From Streptomyces sp. Ru73 (GTDB lineage Bacteria > Actinomycetota > Actinomycetes > Streptomycetales > Streptomycetaceae): a stretch of DNA of 64,000 nucleotides. The notes beneath the pieces were generated by a model. That model was not told the DNA's origin, searched no databases, and saw nothing but the letters and a program-made list of their open reading frames with translations. This document shows, piece by piece, positions 54,249 to 62,358 of this stretch; the first letter of the stretch is position 1, and every line of letters begins with the position of its first letter. Both the position numbers and the translations under genes were made by a program. The stretch covers positions 1 through 64,000 of the forward strand of contig NZ_PQSQ01000036.1 in assembly GCF_002920575.1 (NCBI RefSeq). Reading direction: 5' to 3'.

Positions 54249-55541
54249 TCAGAGCGCCTGGGCGCCCGGCTTGACCATGCCGCGGACCGTGCGGGAGTCG
54301 ACGAACTCGCCGAGCGCCGTCATCTCCCACTCGCCGCTGTACTGCCGGATCAGCTTGGCCATCAGCACGCCCGTGCGCTTCTCCGAGCCGGTGAGGTCGA
54401 AGCGGACCAGCTCCTCGCCGGACTGCGCGTCCAGCAGGCGGCAGTACGCCTTGGCGACGTCGGTGAACTTCTGGCCCGAGAAGCTGTTCACCGTGAAGAC
54501 CAGGCCGGTGACCTCCGGGGGGAGGCCGCCGAGGTGGACCGTGATCGACTCGTCGTCGCCGGCGCCCTCGCCCGTGAGGTTGTCCCCGGAGTGCTGGATC
54601 GCGCCGTTGAGGATCGCCAGCTTGCCGAAGAAGCAGTTGTCGATCTTCTTGCGGTCCGGGCCGTACGCGATGACCGAGGCGTCCAGGTCGACGCTCCGGC
54701 CGCGGAACGCGGGCTCCCAGCCGAGGCCCATCCGGACCGAGGAGAGCAGCGGGCGGCCGCCCTTGACCAGGGAGACGGTCTGGTTCTTCTGGAGGCTGAC
54801 CCGGCCCTTGTCGAGGTTGATCTTCCCCGCGCCGGGAGCGGGGGCCTGCGGCGCAGGGGGCGGGGGCGCGGGCGTGCCCATGGCGCCGGGCGCGCCGGGG
54901 ACGGCGGTCGGCGGGGCGAGCGGGGCGGGCGCGCCGGTGGGCGGGCCCCACTGGCCGGCGGCCGGGGCGCCGGGGTGCGGCGGCGCGGGCGGAGTGGCGG
55001 GCTGCTGCGGCTGGACGGGGGCGGCGGCGGGCGCGGCGGGCTCCTCGACGGTGACCCCGAAGTCGGTGGCGATGCCGGCCAGCCCGTTGGCGTAGCCCTG
55101 GCCGACCGCGCGGACCTTCCAGGCGCCGTTGCGGCGGTAGACCTCGACCACCACGAGGGCGGTCTCGGGGCCCAGCTGCGGCGGGGTGAACGTGGCGATC
55201 ACCTGGCCGTCGTCGGCGCTGCGGACCGTCGCCGTGGGCTCCGTGCCCGCGAAGGTGGCGCCCGGTGCGTCCAGGCTGGCCGTGACGACGACCTTCTCGA
55301 TGCCGGCCGGCACGGCCGCGGTGTCCACCGTGATGGTGTCGCCGCTGCCGCCCGCGCCCGCCGTGTGGGTGACGCCGGGGCCGCTCGGCTGGTTGTAGAA
55401 GACGAAGTCCTCGTCCGAGCGGACCTTGCCGTCGGCGGTCAGCAGCAGGCCCGAGACGTCCAGCCGCACGGGAGCGGTGACGTCCACCGCCACCCGCGCC
55501 GCGGAGAGCGGGAGATTCGAGCCAGGAGTCATAGCGGTCAT
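54249..55541 (-). CDS. Double TerD-domain protein (tellurite/stress type)
   Basis: 430-aa cytosolic protein with two TerD/CABP-like calcium-binding domains. The first is residues 1-165 (degenerate, with VRSDEDFVFYNQPSGPG). A Pro/Ala/Gly linker of about 75 residues follows. The second is about 245-430 (VSLQKNQTVSLVKGG, GLGWEPAFRGRSVDLDASV, ITVHLGGLP). Ca-binding acidic loops such as GAGDDESITV are visible in the second. Such proteins belong to the Ter stress complex in actinomycetes. No clear ribosome-binding site precedes ATG 55541; ATG 55532 is the in-frame alternative. No other ter genes are adjacent. Confidence 0.88.
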   Translation of the reverse strand: MTAMTPGSNLPLSAARVAVDVTAPVRLDVSGLLLTADGKVRSDEDFVFYNQPSGPGVTHTAGAGGSGDTITVDTAAVPAGIEKVVVTASLDAPGATFAGTEPTATVRSADDGQVIATFTPPQLGPETALVVVEVYRRNGAWKVRAVGQGYANGLAGIATDFGVTVEEPAAPAAAPVQPQQPATPPAPPHPGAPAAGQWGPPTGAPAPLAPPTAVPGAPGAMGTPAPPPPAPQAPAPGAGKINLDKGRVSLQKNQTVSLVKGGRPLLSSVRMGLGWEPAFRGRSVDLDASVIAYGPDRKKIDNCFFGKLAILNGAIQHSGDNLTGEGAGDDESITVHLGGLPPEVTGLVFTVNSFSGQKFTDVAKAYCRLLDAQSGEELVRFDLTGSEKRTGVLMAKLIRQYSGEWEMTALGEFVDSRTVRGMVKPGAQAL

Positions 55542-55614
55542 GTCAGGGGTAACGACCGGCGCCGCTTTACGGTTCCATTACCGGCGCGAGAACCCCGCGC
55601 ACGCCGCAGGAGCC

Positions 55615-55887
55615 TCAGTGCCGCTCGCGGGAGTTGCCGAAGAGCAGCCGGTAGATGATCAGCAGTACCAGGGCGCCGGCGATGGAGGCGACCCACATCG
55701 ACGGTTCGAAGAAGTCCTTCGGTATCGGGCGGTCGAGCAGCTTGGTGGAGAGCCAGCCGCCCACGAAGGAGCCCACGATGCCGGTCAGCGTGGTGCCGAC
55801 GATGCCGCCCGGGTCCCGTCCGGGCAGCAGCACCTTGGCGATGACGCCGGCGACCAGGCCCAGTACGAGCCAGCTGACGATGCCCAT
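55615..55887 (-). CDS. GlsB/YeaQ/YmgE-family small membrane protein
   Basis: 90-aa membrane protein of the transglycosylase-associated family, commonly stress induced. Three helices: SWLVLGLVAGVIAKVLLP, VGTTLTGIVGSFVGGWL and WVASIAGALVLLIIYRLLF. The Gly-rich GRDPGGIVGT loop is characteristic. ATG 55887 is preceded by GAGGAA. Located between TerD and the dehydrogenase; both neighbours are on the same strand but spaced. Confidence 0.92.
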   Translation of the reverse strand: MGIVSWLVLGLVAGVIAKVLLPGRDPGGIVGTTLTGIVGSFVGGWLSTKLLDRPIPKDFFEPSMWVASIAGALVLLIIYRLLFGNSRERH

Positions 55888-56011
55888 GATGGTGTTCCTC
55901 GTTCCTGCAGGGGTTGTTACGTCTTCAAGGACGCGAGGAGACTGCCCGGAGTTCCGTGCCGTATACCACCATCGTCCGAGGCAGGCCGCCTGCCGGCCCG
56001 CCACGGGGCGC

Positions 56012-56821
56012 TCAGTGCGGCCAGATGGGCGGGTCCGTGCAGAAGGCGCCGCCGAGGTGGGCGTGTTCGGGGTTGTCCGGGTCCAGCTCGCCCTGTTCGG
56101 CGAGGAGTCCGGCGGCGTACTCCTCGGAGTCGTCCTGCGGCTCGTACCCGAGTGCGCGGGCGCTGCTGAGGTCCCACCACAGGCGGGTGTTGGCGGAGGA
56201 ACCGTAGACGACGGTGTGGCCGACGTCCTTGGCGGTGAGCGCGGCGTGCAGCAGCCGGGCGCCGTCGGCCGGGCTCATCCAGATCGAGAGCATCCGCACC
56301 GACGTGGGCCGCGGGAAGCAGGACCCGATGCGGACCGAGACGGTCTCGATGCCGTGCAGGTCCCAGTAGAGCGAGGCCAGGTCCTCGCCGAAGCCCTTGG
56401 AGAGGCCGTAGAAGGTGTCGGGGCGGCGCGGGGTGTTCACCGGGATCGCGGCGGAGCCGTCCGCGGGGCGCGGGGTGAAGCCGACGGCGTGGTTGGAGGA
56501 GGCGAAGACGATCCGCCGCACGCCGGCCTCGCGGGCCGCTTCGTAGAGGTGGTACGTGCCCTCGATGTTCGCCGCGAGGATCTTCTCGAAGGAGGACTCC
56601 AGGGAGATGCCCGCGAGGTGGATCACCGCGTCGACGCCCTGCACGGCCTTGCGGAGCGCGTCCCGGTCGGCGAGGTCGGCGACGATCGCGTCCGGCTCGC
56701 CCTCGATGGGCAGCCGGTCGAAGAGCCGCAGTTCGTAGCCGTACGGGGGCAGCAGTTCGCGCATCAGGGTGCCGAGGCCGCCGGCTGCGCCGGTCAGCAG
56801 AACGGTGCGGGGTGCGGTCAT
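56012..56821 (-). CDS. NAD-dependent epimerase/dehydratase family protein, uronate dehydrogenase-like
   Basis: 269-aa short-chain dehydrogenase with N-terminal Rossmann motif TGAAGGLG and catalytic YGLSKGFGE (YxxxK). DAVIHLAGISLE, SSNHAVGF and SIWMSPADGARLLHAAL resemble uronate dehydrogenases that oxidise galacturonate or glucuronate to the aldarolactone. The IclR and alpha-ketoglutarate-semialdehyde-type dehydrogenase 2.6 kb away would fit an oxidative uronate pathway, but no dehydratases are seen here. TTGACC (56852-56857) N17 TACGTT (56829-56834) is a good minus-strand promoter, 7 nt from the ATG, so the mRNA should be leaderless. Confidence 0.85.
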   Translation of the reverse strand: MTAPRTVLLTGAAGGLGTLMRELLPPYGYELRLFDRLPIEGEPDAIVADLADRDALRKAVQGVDAVIHLAGISLESSFEKILAANIEGTYHLYEAAREAGVRRIVFASSNHAVGFTPRPADGSAAIPVNTPRRPDTFYGLSKGFGEDLASLYWDLHGIETVSVRIGSCFPRPTSVRMLSIWMSPADGARLLHAALTAKDVGHTVVYGSSANTRLWWDLSSARALGYEPQDDSEEYAAGLLAEQGELDPDNPEHAHLGGAFCTDPPIWPH

Positions 56822-56828
56822 GGCGGTC

Positions 56829-56857
56829 AACGTAAAGAAGAGCGGTGTCGTGGTCAA
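56829..56857 (-). promoter_or_regulatory. Promoter of the uronate dehydrogenase-like gene
   Basis: Minus-strand TTGACC (-35) and TACGTT (-10) with 17-bp spacing, 7 nt before the start codon, so the transcript should begin at or near ATG 56821. Confidence 0.7.
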
Positions 56858-56955
56858 GATGGTGTACGCGGAAGTGCTCTTGACCCGCCGTACGGGCTGT
56901 CTTAGCGTCATCGCGTTCATGCACATGGACAACGGCTATGAATGCGTCCCCCGTC

Positions 56956-57027
56956 GGCGTCTCGGCATGCGTCTCCGCAGGCGTGTCCGCAGGCGTCTTC
57001 GCAGGTGCCTCTGCGGGCGGCTCCGGG
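56956..57027. repeat. Six 12-bp tandem repeats
   Basis: Six units of consensus GGCGTCTCCGCA in tandem in the 231-bp divergent region upstream of the 399-aa gene. They would encode an Ala/Val/Gly/Ser peptide if translated, but no ribosome-binding site is seen. Confidence 0.85.
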
Positions 57028-57052
57028 GGCGTGGTTCATCGAAGGGAGACCG

Positions 57053-58252
57053 ATGCGCGCCGCCGCCTTCCTCTACCCCTGGGACGTCGTCGGGGACCCG
57101 GACGCCGCGCGGCGGACCGCCGGGCTCGGGGTCGCGCAGGTCACCCTCGCCGCCGCGTACCACTCCACCCGGGCGCTCACCCCGCGCCACCCGGACCACC
57201 GCGTCGTCACCGCCCGGCACTCCGCTGTGCTCTACCCGCCGGACGCGGAGCGCTGGGCAGGCCGCGCGCTGCGTCCGTACGCGCAGGACTGGGTCCCGGG
57301 GGCCGACCCGTACACGGAGGCCGCCCGCGCGCTCACGGAAGCGGGTCTGGAGGTGCACTCCTGGGTGGTGCTCGCGCACAACTCCCGGCTGGGCGCCGAG
57401 CATCCGGAGTCCGTGGTCCGCAACGCCTACGGGGACGCCTATCCCTGGGCGCCCTGTATCGCGCGTCCCGAAGTGCACGAGTACCTGGTGACGCTGGCCG
57501 CCGAGGCCGCGGTACGGCCGTACACGCGCGGCACCGAGCTGGAGTCGTGCGGCTGGTACGGACTCGCGCACCTGCACGCGCACGACAAGACCGGCGGTGT
57601 CGCGCTGAGCGGCGCCGCGCAGTACCTGATGTCGCTGTGCTTCTGCGACGTGTGCCGGGACGGATACGCGGGGCTGGGCGCCGACCCCGAGGAACTGCGG
57701 CGGGCGGTGCTGCGCGCGCTGGAGCCGGTGTGGGCGGGCAGCGGCGGCGGGGGAGCGGGGGACCGCGAGGGCGAGTGGGCCGAGGTGACGGCGGCGCTCG
57801 GCGCGGAGTACGCGGGGATCGTGGCCGGGTGGCGCGACCGGGCCGCCGACGGGCTGCAGCGGGCGGCCGTGGCCGCCGTACGGGCCGCCGCCGGGCCCGA
57901 CTTCCGCGTCCTGCTGCACGCCGACCCGGCACCGCACCGCTGCGGCGCCAACGCCGGCGTGGACCCGCGGCGGATCCTCGGCCACGCGGACGGCGTGGTC
58001 GTGCCGTGCACGGGGAGCGAGGCGGCGCGGACGGCGGCGCTGGCGCCGTTCCGGGGGCCCGGCGTCCGGGCGGCGAACTTCACCGTGGTGCGGGGGATGG
58101 GCGGCAGCCCGGACACGCTCGCGGCGGACGCCGCGCACGCCGCCGCCGCGGGCGCGGACGAACTGCGGCTCTACCACGCGGGCCTGGCCTCCGACGTGGA
58201 CCTGGAGGCGGTACGCACGGCCCTCACGGAGCTGAGCGGCGCGGGCGCCTGA
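57053..58252 (+). CDS. Unrecognised protein, possible glycoside-hydrolase-like TIM barrel
   Basis: 399-aa soluble protein with no confident family. AAGGGAGA precedes ATG 57053. Features suggesting a carbohydrate-acting barrel are HSWVVLAHNSRLG near residue 100, the loop NAYGDAYPWAPCIARPEVHEYLVTL, YGLAHLHAHDKTGG with acidic neighbours, and a metal-type CFCDVC (about 196-201) like that near the active site of some GH42/GH10-like proteins. DFRVLLHADPAPHRCG and the final ADELRLYHAGLA fit later strands. No signal peptide, so cytosolic. Divergent from the uronate dehydrogenase-like gene; a role in sugar degradation is plausible but inferred. Confidence 0.68.
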   Translation: MRAAAFLYPWDVVGDPDAARRTAGLGVAQVTLAAAYHSTRALTPRHPDHRVVTARHSAVLYPPDAERWAGRALRPYAQDWVPGADPYTEAARALTEAGLEVHSWVVLAHNSRLGAEHPESVVRNAYGDAYPWAPCIARPEVHEYLVTLAAEAAVRPYTRGTELESCGWYGLAHLHAHDKTGGVALSGAAQYLMSLCFCDVCRDGYAGLGADPEELRRAVLRALEPVWAGSGGGGAGDREGEWAEVTAALGAEYAGIVAGWRDRAADGLQRAAVAAVRAAAGPDFRVLLHADPAPHRCGANAGVDPRRILGHADGVVVPCTGSEAARTAALAPFRGPGVRAANFTVVRGMGGSPDTLAADAAHAAAAGADELRLYHAGLASDVDLEAVRTALTELSGAGA

Positions 58253-58265
58253 GGAGGACCGGCCG

Positions 58266-58312
58266 CGCGGCCCCGGAAGGGCGGCACACCCGGCCGCCCT
58301 TCCGGGGCCGCG
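58266..58312 (+). terminator. Terminator of the 399-aa gene
   Basis: Twenty-base-pair perfect stem (58266-58285 with 58293-58312; core CCCCGGAAGGGC / GCCCTTCCGGGG) and a 7-nt loop. Confidence 0.9.
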
Positions 58313-58500
58313 GGCTGAGTCCCCCGAAGGCCGGCGGGTCGGGCCGCACGGAGAGCGGCGGGATGAGTCCCCCGAGGGTTGCGCATCGAACCGCACGGAG
58401 AGCGGCGGGATGAGTCCCCGAAGGGCAGCGCACCGGCCGCATGAAGAGCCGCGGACCGGGTCCCCCGAAGGGCCGCGCACCGGGCCGCACGAAGAGCAGC
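58312..58500. repeat. Four 46-48-bp tandem repeats
   Basis: Imperfect units at 58312-58359, 58360-58406, 58407-58452 and 58453-58500, sharing GGGATGAGTCCCCCGAAGGG and GGGCCGCACGGAGAGCGGC. They fill most of the 305-bp gap between the terminator and the convergent IclR gene. Unit lengths that are not all multiples of three argue against a coding repeat. Confidence 0.88.
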
Positions 58501-58557
58501 GCCAGCGCTACCCGATGAGCCGCACGCCGGGCCCCCAGGGGTGGCGCCCCGCCGCCC

Positions 58558-59328
58558 CTAGAGGCGCCGCGTGGCCAGCGTCAGGCGGTCGCGGGCGTCG
58601 AAGAGGGCGTCCTTGATCATTTGCTCGTGGGCCGGGGTGAGGCGGGCGACCGGGACCGAACAGCTGATGGCGTCGCGGGCCGGGGTGCGGTACGGGATCG
58701 CCACGCCGAAGCAGCGCAGCCCCAGCGTGTTCTCCTCGCGGTCCACGGCGTAGCCCTGCTCCCGTACCGCGTGCAGCTCCTCGATCAGCCGCTCCCGGTC
58801 GGTGGTGGTGTGCTCGGTGAGCGCGGGCAGCGTCTCCGGGAGCATCTTGCGCACCTGCTCGTCCGTGTGCGTGGCGAGCAGCGCCTTGCCCAGGGACGTG
58901 GAGTGCGCGGGCAGCCGGCGGCCGACCCGGGTGAACGGGCGCAGGTAGTGCTGGGACTGACGGGTGGCCAGGTAGACGACGTTGGTGCCGTCCAGGCGGG
59001 CGAGGTGGATGGTCTCGGTCGTGTCGTCCGAGAGCCGGTCGAGCGTGGGCCGGGCGGCGGCCACCACCTCGTCGCCGTCGATGTAGGACGTGCCGACGAG
59101 CAGGGCCCGCACCCCGATGCCGTACCGCGTGCCGGTGGCGTCCGTCTCCACCCAGCCCAGGTCGACCAGCGTGCGCAGCAGCATGTAGAGGCTGGACTTG
59201 GGATAGCCGACGGCCTCCTGCACGGAGGCGAGGCTGTGCATTCCGGGGCGGCCCGCGAAGTACTCCAGCAGTTCGACCGTCCGCACCGCGGACTTGACCT
59301 GTGATCCCCCGGTCTCGGCAGCCGCCAT
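58558..59328 (-). CDS. IclR-family transcriptional regulator
   Basis: 256-aa regulator. N-terminal winged helix with SVQEAVGYPKSSLYMLLRTL, then an effector-binding domain with TRVGRRLPAHSTSLGKALLAT, the dimer/ligand motif VDREENTLGLRCFGVAI and ISCSVPVARL. ATG 59328 is chosen for AAGGG and GAGGGG upstream; two earlier in-frame starts (59358, 59376) lack a ribosome-binding site. It is divergent from the aldehyde dehydrogenase and probably controls it. The effector may be an aldarate or keto-acid. Confidence 0.92.
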   Translation of the reverse strand: MAAAETGGSQVKSAVRTVELLEYFAGRPGMHSLASVQEAVGYPKSSLYMLLRTLVDLGWVETDATGTRYGIGVRALLVGTSYIDGDEVVAAARPTLDRLSDDTTETIHLARLDGTNVVYLATRQSQHYLRPFTRVGRRLPAHSTSLGKALLATHTDEQVRKMLPETLPALTEHTTTDRERLIEELHAVREQGYAVDREENTLGLRCFGVAIPYRTPARDAISCSVPVARLTPAHEQMIKDALFDARDRLTLATRRL

Positions 59329-59450
59329 CGCCCTTGACCCCTCAGTTCGGACAGTCATAGAGTCCCACGTGTTCACACTCCGGGACGAAGTTCAGTATAT
59401 CGAACAAGGCCCGGCTTGCAGCAAGTATTCGTGCCCGGGAGGAATGCACG

Positions 59451-60977
59451 GTGGCAGCACCAGTCTGGAGCGTCGACCCCCGCAGCGGGAAGCAGCGCGA
59501 AGAGGTTGCGGCCGAAGCCACAGCCGAGGAGGTGGACGCGACCGTACGGGCCGCGCACGAGGCCCGCGGCTCCCTGGCCGACCGCACCGTGCGCGCCGCC
59601 TTCCTGCGCCGCGCAGCCGACCTGCTGGACCAGGCGGGCGAGTCGGTCATCGAGGCCGCCGACGCGGAGACCGCACTCGGCCCGGGCCGGCTCACCGGCG
59701 AACTGGCCCGCACGACGTACCAGTTGCGCGCCTTCGCGGACATCGTGGACGAGGGTGCCTTCCTCGACGTGCACATCGACCACGCGGACCCGCAGCTCAC
59801 CCCGCCCCGCCCCGACCTGCGGCGGTACAAGATCCCGCTCGGCGTGGTCGCGGTCTACTCCGCCTCCAACTTCCCGCTGGCCTTCTCGGTGCCCGGCGGC
59901 GACACCGCCAGCGCCCTCGCGGCCGGCTGCCCGGTCGTCGTCAAGGCCCACCCCGACCACCCCGCCACCTCCGAGCTGTGCGCCGCGCTGCTGCGCCGCG
60001 CCGCCGCCGAGTCCGGCCTGCCCGAGGTCGTGGTCGGCCTGGTGCACGGCTTCGACGCGGGCGTCGAGCTGGTCCGCCATCCGCTGGTCTCCGCGGCCGG
60101 CTTCACCGGCTCCGTACGCGGCGGCCGGGCCCTGTACGACGCGGCAGCGGCCCGCCCGCACCCGATCCCCTTCCACGGCGAACTGGGCAGCCTCAACCCC
60201 GTCGTGGTCACCCAGGACGCCGTCGAGGAGCGCGCCGAGCAGATCGGCGCGGGCCTGGCCGGCGCGATGACGCTGGGCGTCGGGCAGTTCTGCGTCAAGC
60301 CCGGCCTGGTGCTGGTGCCCGAGGGCGCGGCCGGCGACGGGCTGGTCAAGGAGCTGACCGCGAAGGTCAGCGACACCGAGGCGGGCGTACTGCTGGACCA
60401 CCGGATGCGGGACGCCTTCCTCGCGGGCGTACGCAGCCGCGCCGAACTGCCCGACGTGGAAGCGCCGGTGACGCCGGGCGCCGGCGGCGAGCACACGGTC
60501 TCCGCCGGCTTCCTCACCCTGCCCGCCGCCCGGCTGGCCACCGAGGGTCCGCACGACCTGCTCCTGGAGGAGTGCTTCGGCCCGGTCACCGTCGTCGCGC
60601 GGTACGCCGACGAGGCCGAGGCGGCCGCCGTCCTCGGCCGGCTGCCCGGCAACCTCACCGCCACCCTCCAGCTCTCCAGCGCCGAATGCGCGGGCGAGGG
60701 CCGGGGCGGCGAACTGCTCGCCGAGGTCACCGCGCTGGCCGGCCGCGTCGTCGTCAACGGCTGGCCCACCGGCGTCGCCGTGTCCCCGGCCCAGCACCAC
60801 GGCGGTCCGTACCCGGCGACCACCTCGACCTCCACCTCCGTCGGCGGCACGGCCATCGAGCGCTGGCTGCGTCCGGTCGCCTACCAGGACACCCCGGCCG
60901 CGCTGCTCCCGCCCGAGCTGCGCGAGGAGAACCCGCTGGGGCTGCCGCGCCGGGTCGACGGGGTGCGCGAGGCGTGA
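59451..60977 (+). CDS. Alpha-ketoglutarate-semialdehyde-type aldehyde dehydrogenase
   Basis: 508-aa NADP-dependent aldehyde dehydrogenase similar to KGSADH, last enzyme of several oxidative sugar-acid pathways (also annotated aldehyde dehydrogenase NADP+). Catalytic C281 (GVGQFCVKPG), general base E244 (FHGELGSLNP), N140 and K165 (VVVKAHPDH) are intact. GTG 59451 has GGAGGAA 6 nt upstream. Divergent IclR is the likely regulator. The stop overlaps the GNAT start (GTGA). Confidence 0.9.
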   Translation: MAAPVWSVDPRSGKQREEVAAEATAEEVDATVRAAHEARGSLADRTVRAAFLRRAADLLDQAGESVIEAADAETALGPGRLTGELARTTYQLRAFADIVDEGAFLDVHIDHADPQLTPPRPDLRRYKIPLGVVAVYSASNFPLAFSVPGGDTASALAAGCPVVVKAHPDHPATSELCAALLRRAAAESGLPEVVVGLVHGFDAGVELVRHPLVSAAGFTGSVRGGRALYDAAAARPHPIPFHGELGSLNPVVVTQDAVEERAEQIGAGLAGAMTLGVGQFCVKPGLVLVPEGAAGDGLVKELTAKVSDTEAGVLLDHRMRDAFLAGVRSRAELPDVEAPVTPGAGGEHTVSAGFLTLPAARLATEGPHDLLLEECFGPVTVVARYADEAEAAAVLGRLPGNLTATLQLSSAECAGEGRGGELLAEVTALAGRVVVNGWPTGVAVSPAQHHGGPYPATTSTSTSVGGTAIERWLRPVAYQDTPAALLPPELREENPLGLPRRVDGVREA

Positions 60978-61513
60978 CGCCGGTGCCCGACGCCACGGAC
61001 GGCCCGGACACCCTCGTCCGGGCCGCCGTGCCGGGGGACCTGGAGGCGATCGTCGCGCTGCACACCCGGGCCCGCGCGTCCTACTACCGCGGACGGCTGC
61101 CCGAGGCGCTGCTGGACGACCCGGCGGAGCGGGCCCGGTGGCGCGAGGCGTGGGCCGGGGCCATCGAGCGGCCGGACGACACCGTGCTGTGCGCGGAACG
61201 CGCCGGTACGACCGTGGGCATCGCGTCCTTCCGCGGCGAGGAACCGGCGCGGCCGGACGTCGTCATGCTGCACCAGCTGCACGTCGACCCCGCCCACTGG
61301 CGCAGCGGCGTGGGCAGCGCGCTGCACGGCGCCTGCGTCAGCGCCTGGCGCGCCGCTGGCCACTCCGCGGCCCGGCTCCAGGTGTACTGGCACAACCGCC
61401 GGGCCAGGGACTTCTACGCCCGGCACGGCTGGCGGCCGGACGAGAGCCGCCGCCCGGCCCCCGACGACACCCACCTCAGCCTGCTGCTCACGCTGTCTCC
61501 CGGCGCGCGATGA
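60974..61513 (+). CDS. GNAT-family N-acetyltransferase
   Basis: 179-aa acetyltransferase. Acetyl-CoA-binding motif A is VDPAHWRSGVGSALHG (about 97-112), followed by YWHNRRARDFYARHGWR motif B. The N-terminus begins TPVPDATDGPDTLVRAAVPGDL. GTG 60974 overlaps the aldehyde dehydrogenase stop, so the two are translationally coupled. Its 3' end overlaps the opposite-strand methyltransferase by 26 nt. The substrate is unknown. Confidence 0.9.
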   Translation: MTPVPDATDGPDTLVRAAVPGDLEAIVALHTRARASYYRGRLPEALLDDPAERARWREAWAGAIERPDDTVLCAERAGTTVGIASFRGEEPARPDVVMLHQLHVDPAHWRSGVGSALHGACVSAWRAAGHSAARLQVYWHNRRARDFYARHGWRPDESRRPAPDDTHLSLLLTLSPGAR

Positions 61514-62141
61514 GCTGTACCCGGCGCACGGGGTGACCGTGCAGCGTGCCGACGGCGTCGGTGCGCTCCTCGGCCACGGCGAAGCCGTGCATCCGCAGCA
61601 GCCGCCGCAGGTGCTCCGGCTCGTGGTGCCGGACCACCGTGCCGTCCTCCGTGCGGAACACCCCGTAAGCGCCGAACTCGTCCTCGTACGCGGCGTACCG
61701 GGCACGGGCGCGGGGGTCGGTCTGCAGCGGCGCGTCACTGAGGTGCAGCAGACCGCCGGGGCGCACCACGCGCGCCAGCTCCCCGAGGACGGCCCGCTGC
61801 CCGGCGTCGTCCGGCACCCGGGAGAGCACCCCGAAGAGCAGCGCGGCGGCGTAGCGGCCGTCCTCGAAGGGCAGCGGCAGCTCCGGACAGTGGGTGAGCG
61901 GCAGGCCGGGGTGCGCCCGCCGGCCTGCCTCGACCAGTTCCCGCGAGCCGTCCGCCCCTTCGGCCGCGTACCCCAGCGCCGCCAGTGCCGCGACCCGTCC
62001 GCCACGGCCGCAGCCGTGGTCCAGGACGCGCGCGCCCGGCGGCACGTGTGCGCGCAGCGCCGCGGGGTCGAAGGGATGGCTGTCGGTGGTGGCGGTCCCG
62101 GCTGTCTCCCAGGAGCCGAGACGTTCCCGCGGCATCGTCAT
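61488..62141 (-). CDS. SAM-dependent methyltransferase (small, class I)
   Basis: 217-aa methyltransferase with motif I VLDHGCGRGGRVAALAALG and GRYAAALLFGVLSRVPDD / VVRPGGLLHLSDAP for motifs IV-VI. The C-terminal region has HHEPEHLRRLLRMHGFAVAEE as in TehB/UbiG relatives. ATG 62141 has no ribosome-binding site; TACGGT is 7 nt upstream on the minus strand, so it is likely leaderless (ATG 62135 is in-frame). It converges on and overlaps the GNAT gene. Substrate unknown. Confidence 0.85.
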   Translation of the reverse strand: MTMPRERLGSWETAGTATTDSHPFDPAALRAHVPPGARVLDHGCGRGGRVAALAALGYAAEGADGSRELVEAGRRAHPGLPLTHCPELPLPFEDGRYAAALLFGVLSRVPDDAGQRAVLGELARVVRPGGLLHLSDAPLQTDPRARARYAAYEDEFGAYGVFRTEDGTVVRHHEPEHLRRLLRMHGFAVAEERTDAVGTLHGHPVRRVQLIARRETA

Positions 62142-62180
62142 GGCCCGGACCGTACCGGCGCACGGCGGCGCGGACGCCCG

Positions 62181-62240
62181 GATGCACGGTACGTGCATCG
62201 CCGCGCGGGCCAGGACAGCGGAAAACCGCCCATGCATGGG
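62181..62240. promoter_or_regulatory. Two palindromes between the methyltransferase and aminotransferase genes
   Basis: GATGCAC-N5-GTGCATC at 62181-62199 and the perfect CCCATGCATGGG at 62229-62240 lie in the 217-bp divergent region. The methyltransferase promoter (TACGGT at 62149-62154, minus strand) is next to the first. Candidate operators for an unknown regulator. Confidence 0.5.
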
Positions 62241-62358
62241 TAAAAGTGTTCCCTCGGCGCGGCGCGGGGCCCCCGCCGGGAGGCCCGCCTCGCGGCTCCG
62301 CGGTGGCTCCGGGCGGCGCCCCCAAGGCGTCCTTGGGGCGTGTCCAAGGAGGTGCGGG

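Noticed and set aside
56936..58480. Minus-strand frame antisense to the 399-aa gene
   Set aside because: Shadow of the plus-strand gene; its N-terminal part reads through the tandem repeats as low complexity.
58312..58500. CRISPR-like array
   Set aside because: Units are contiguous and imperfect with no distinct spacers, and no cas genes are present.
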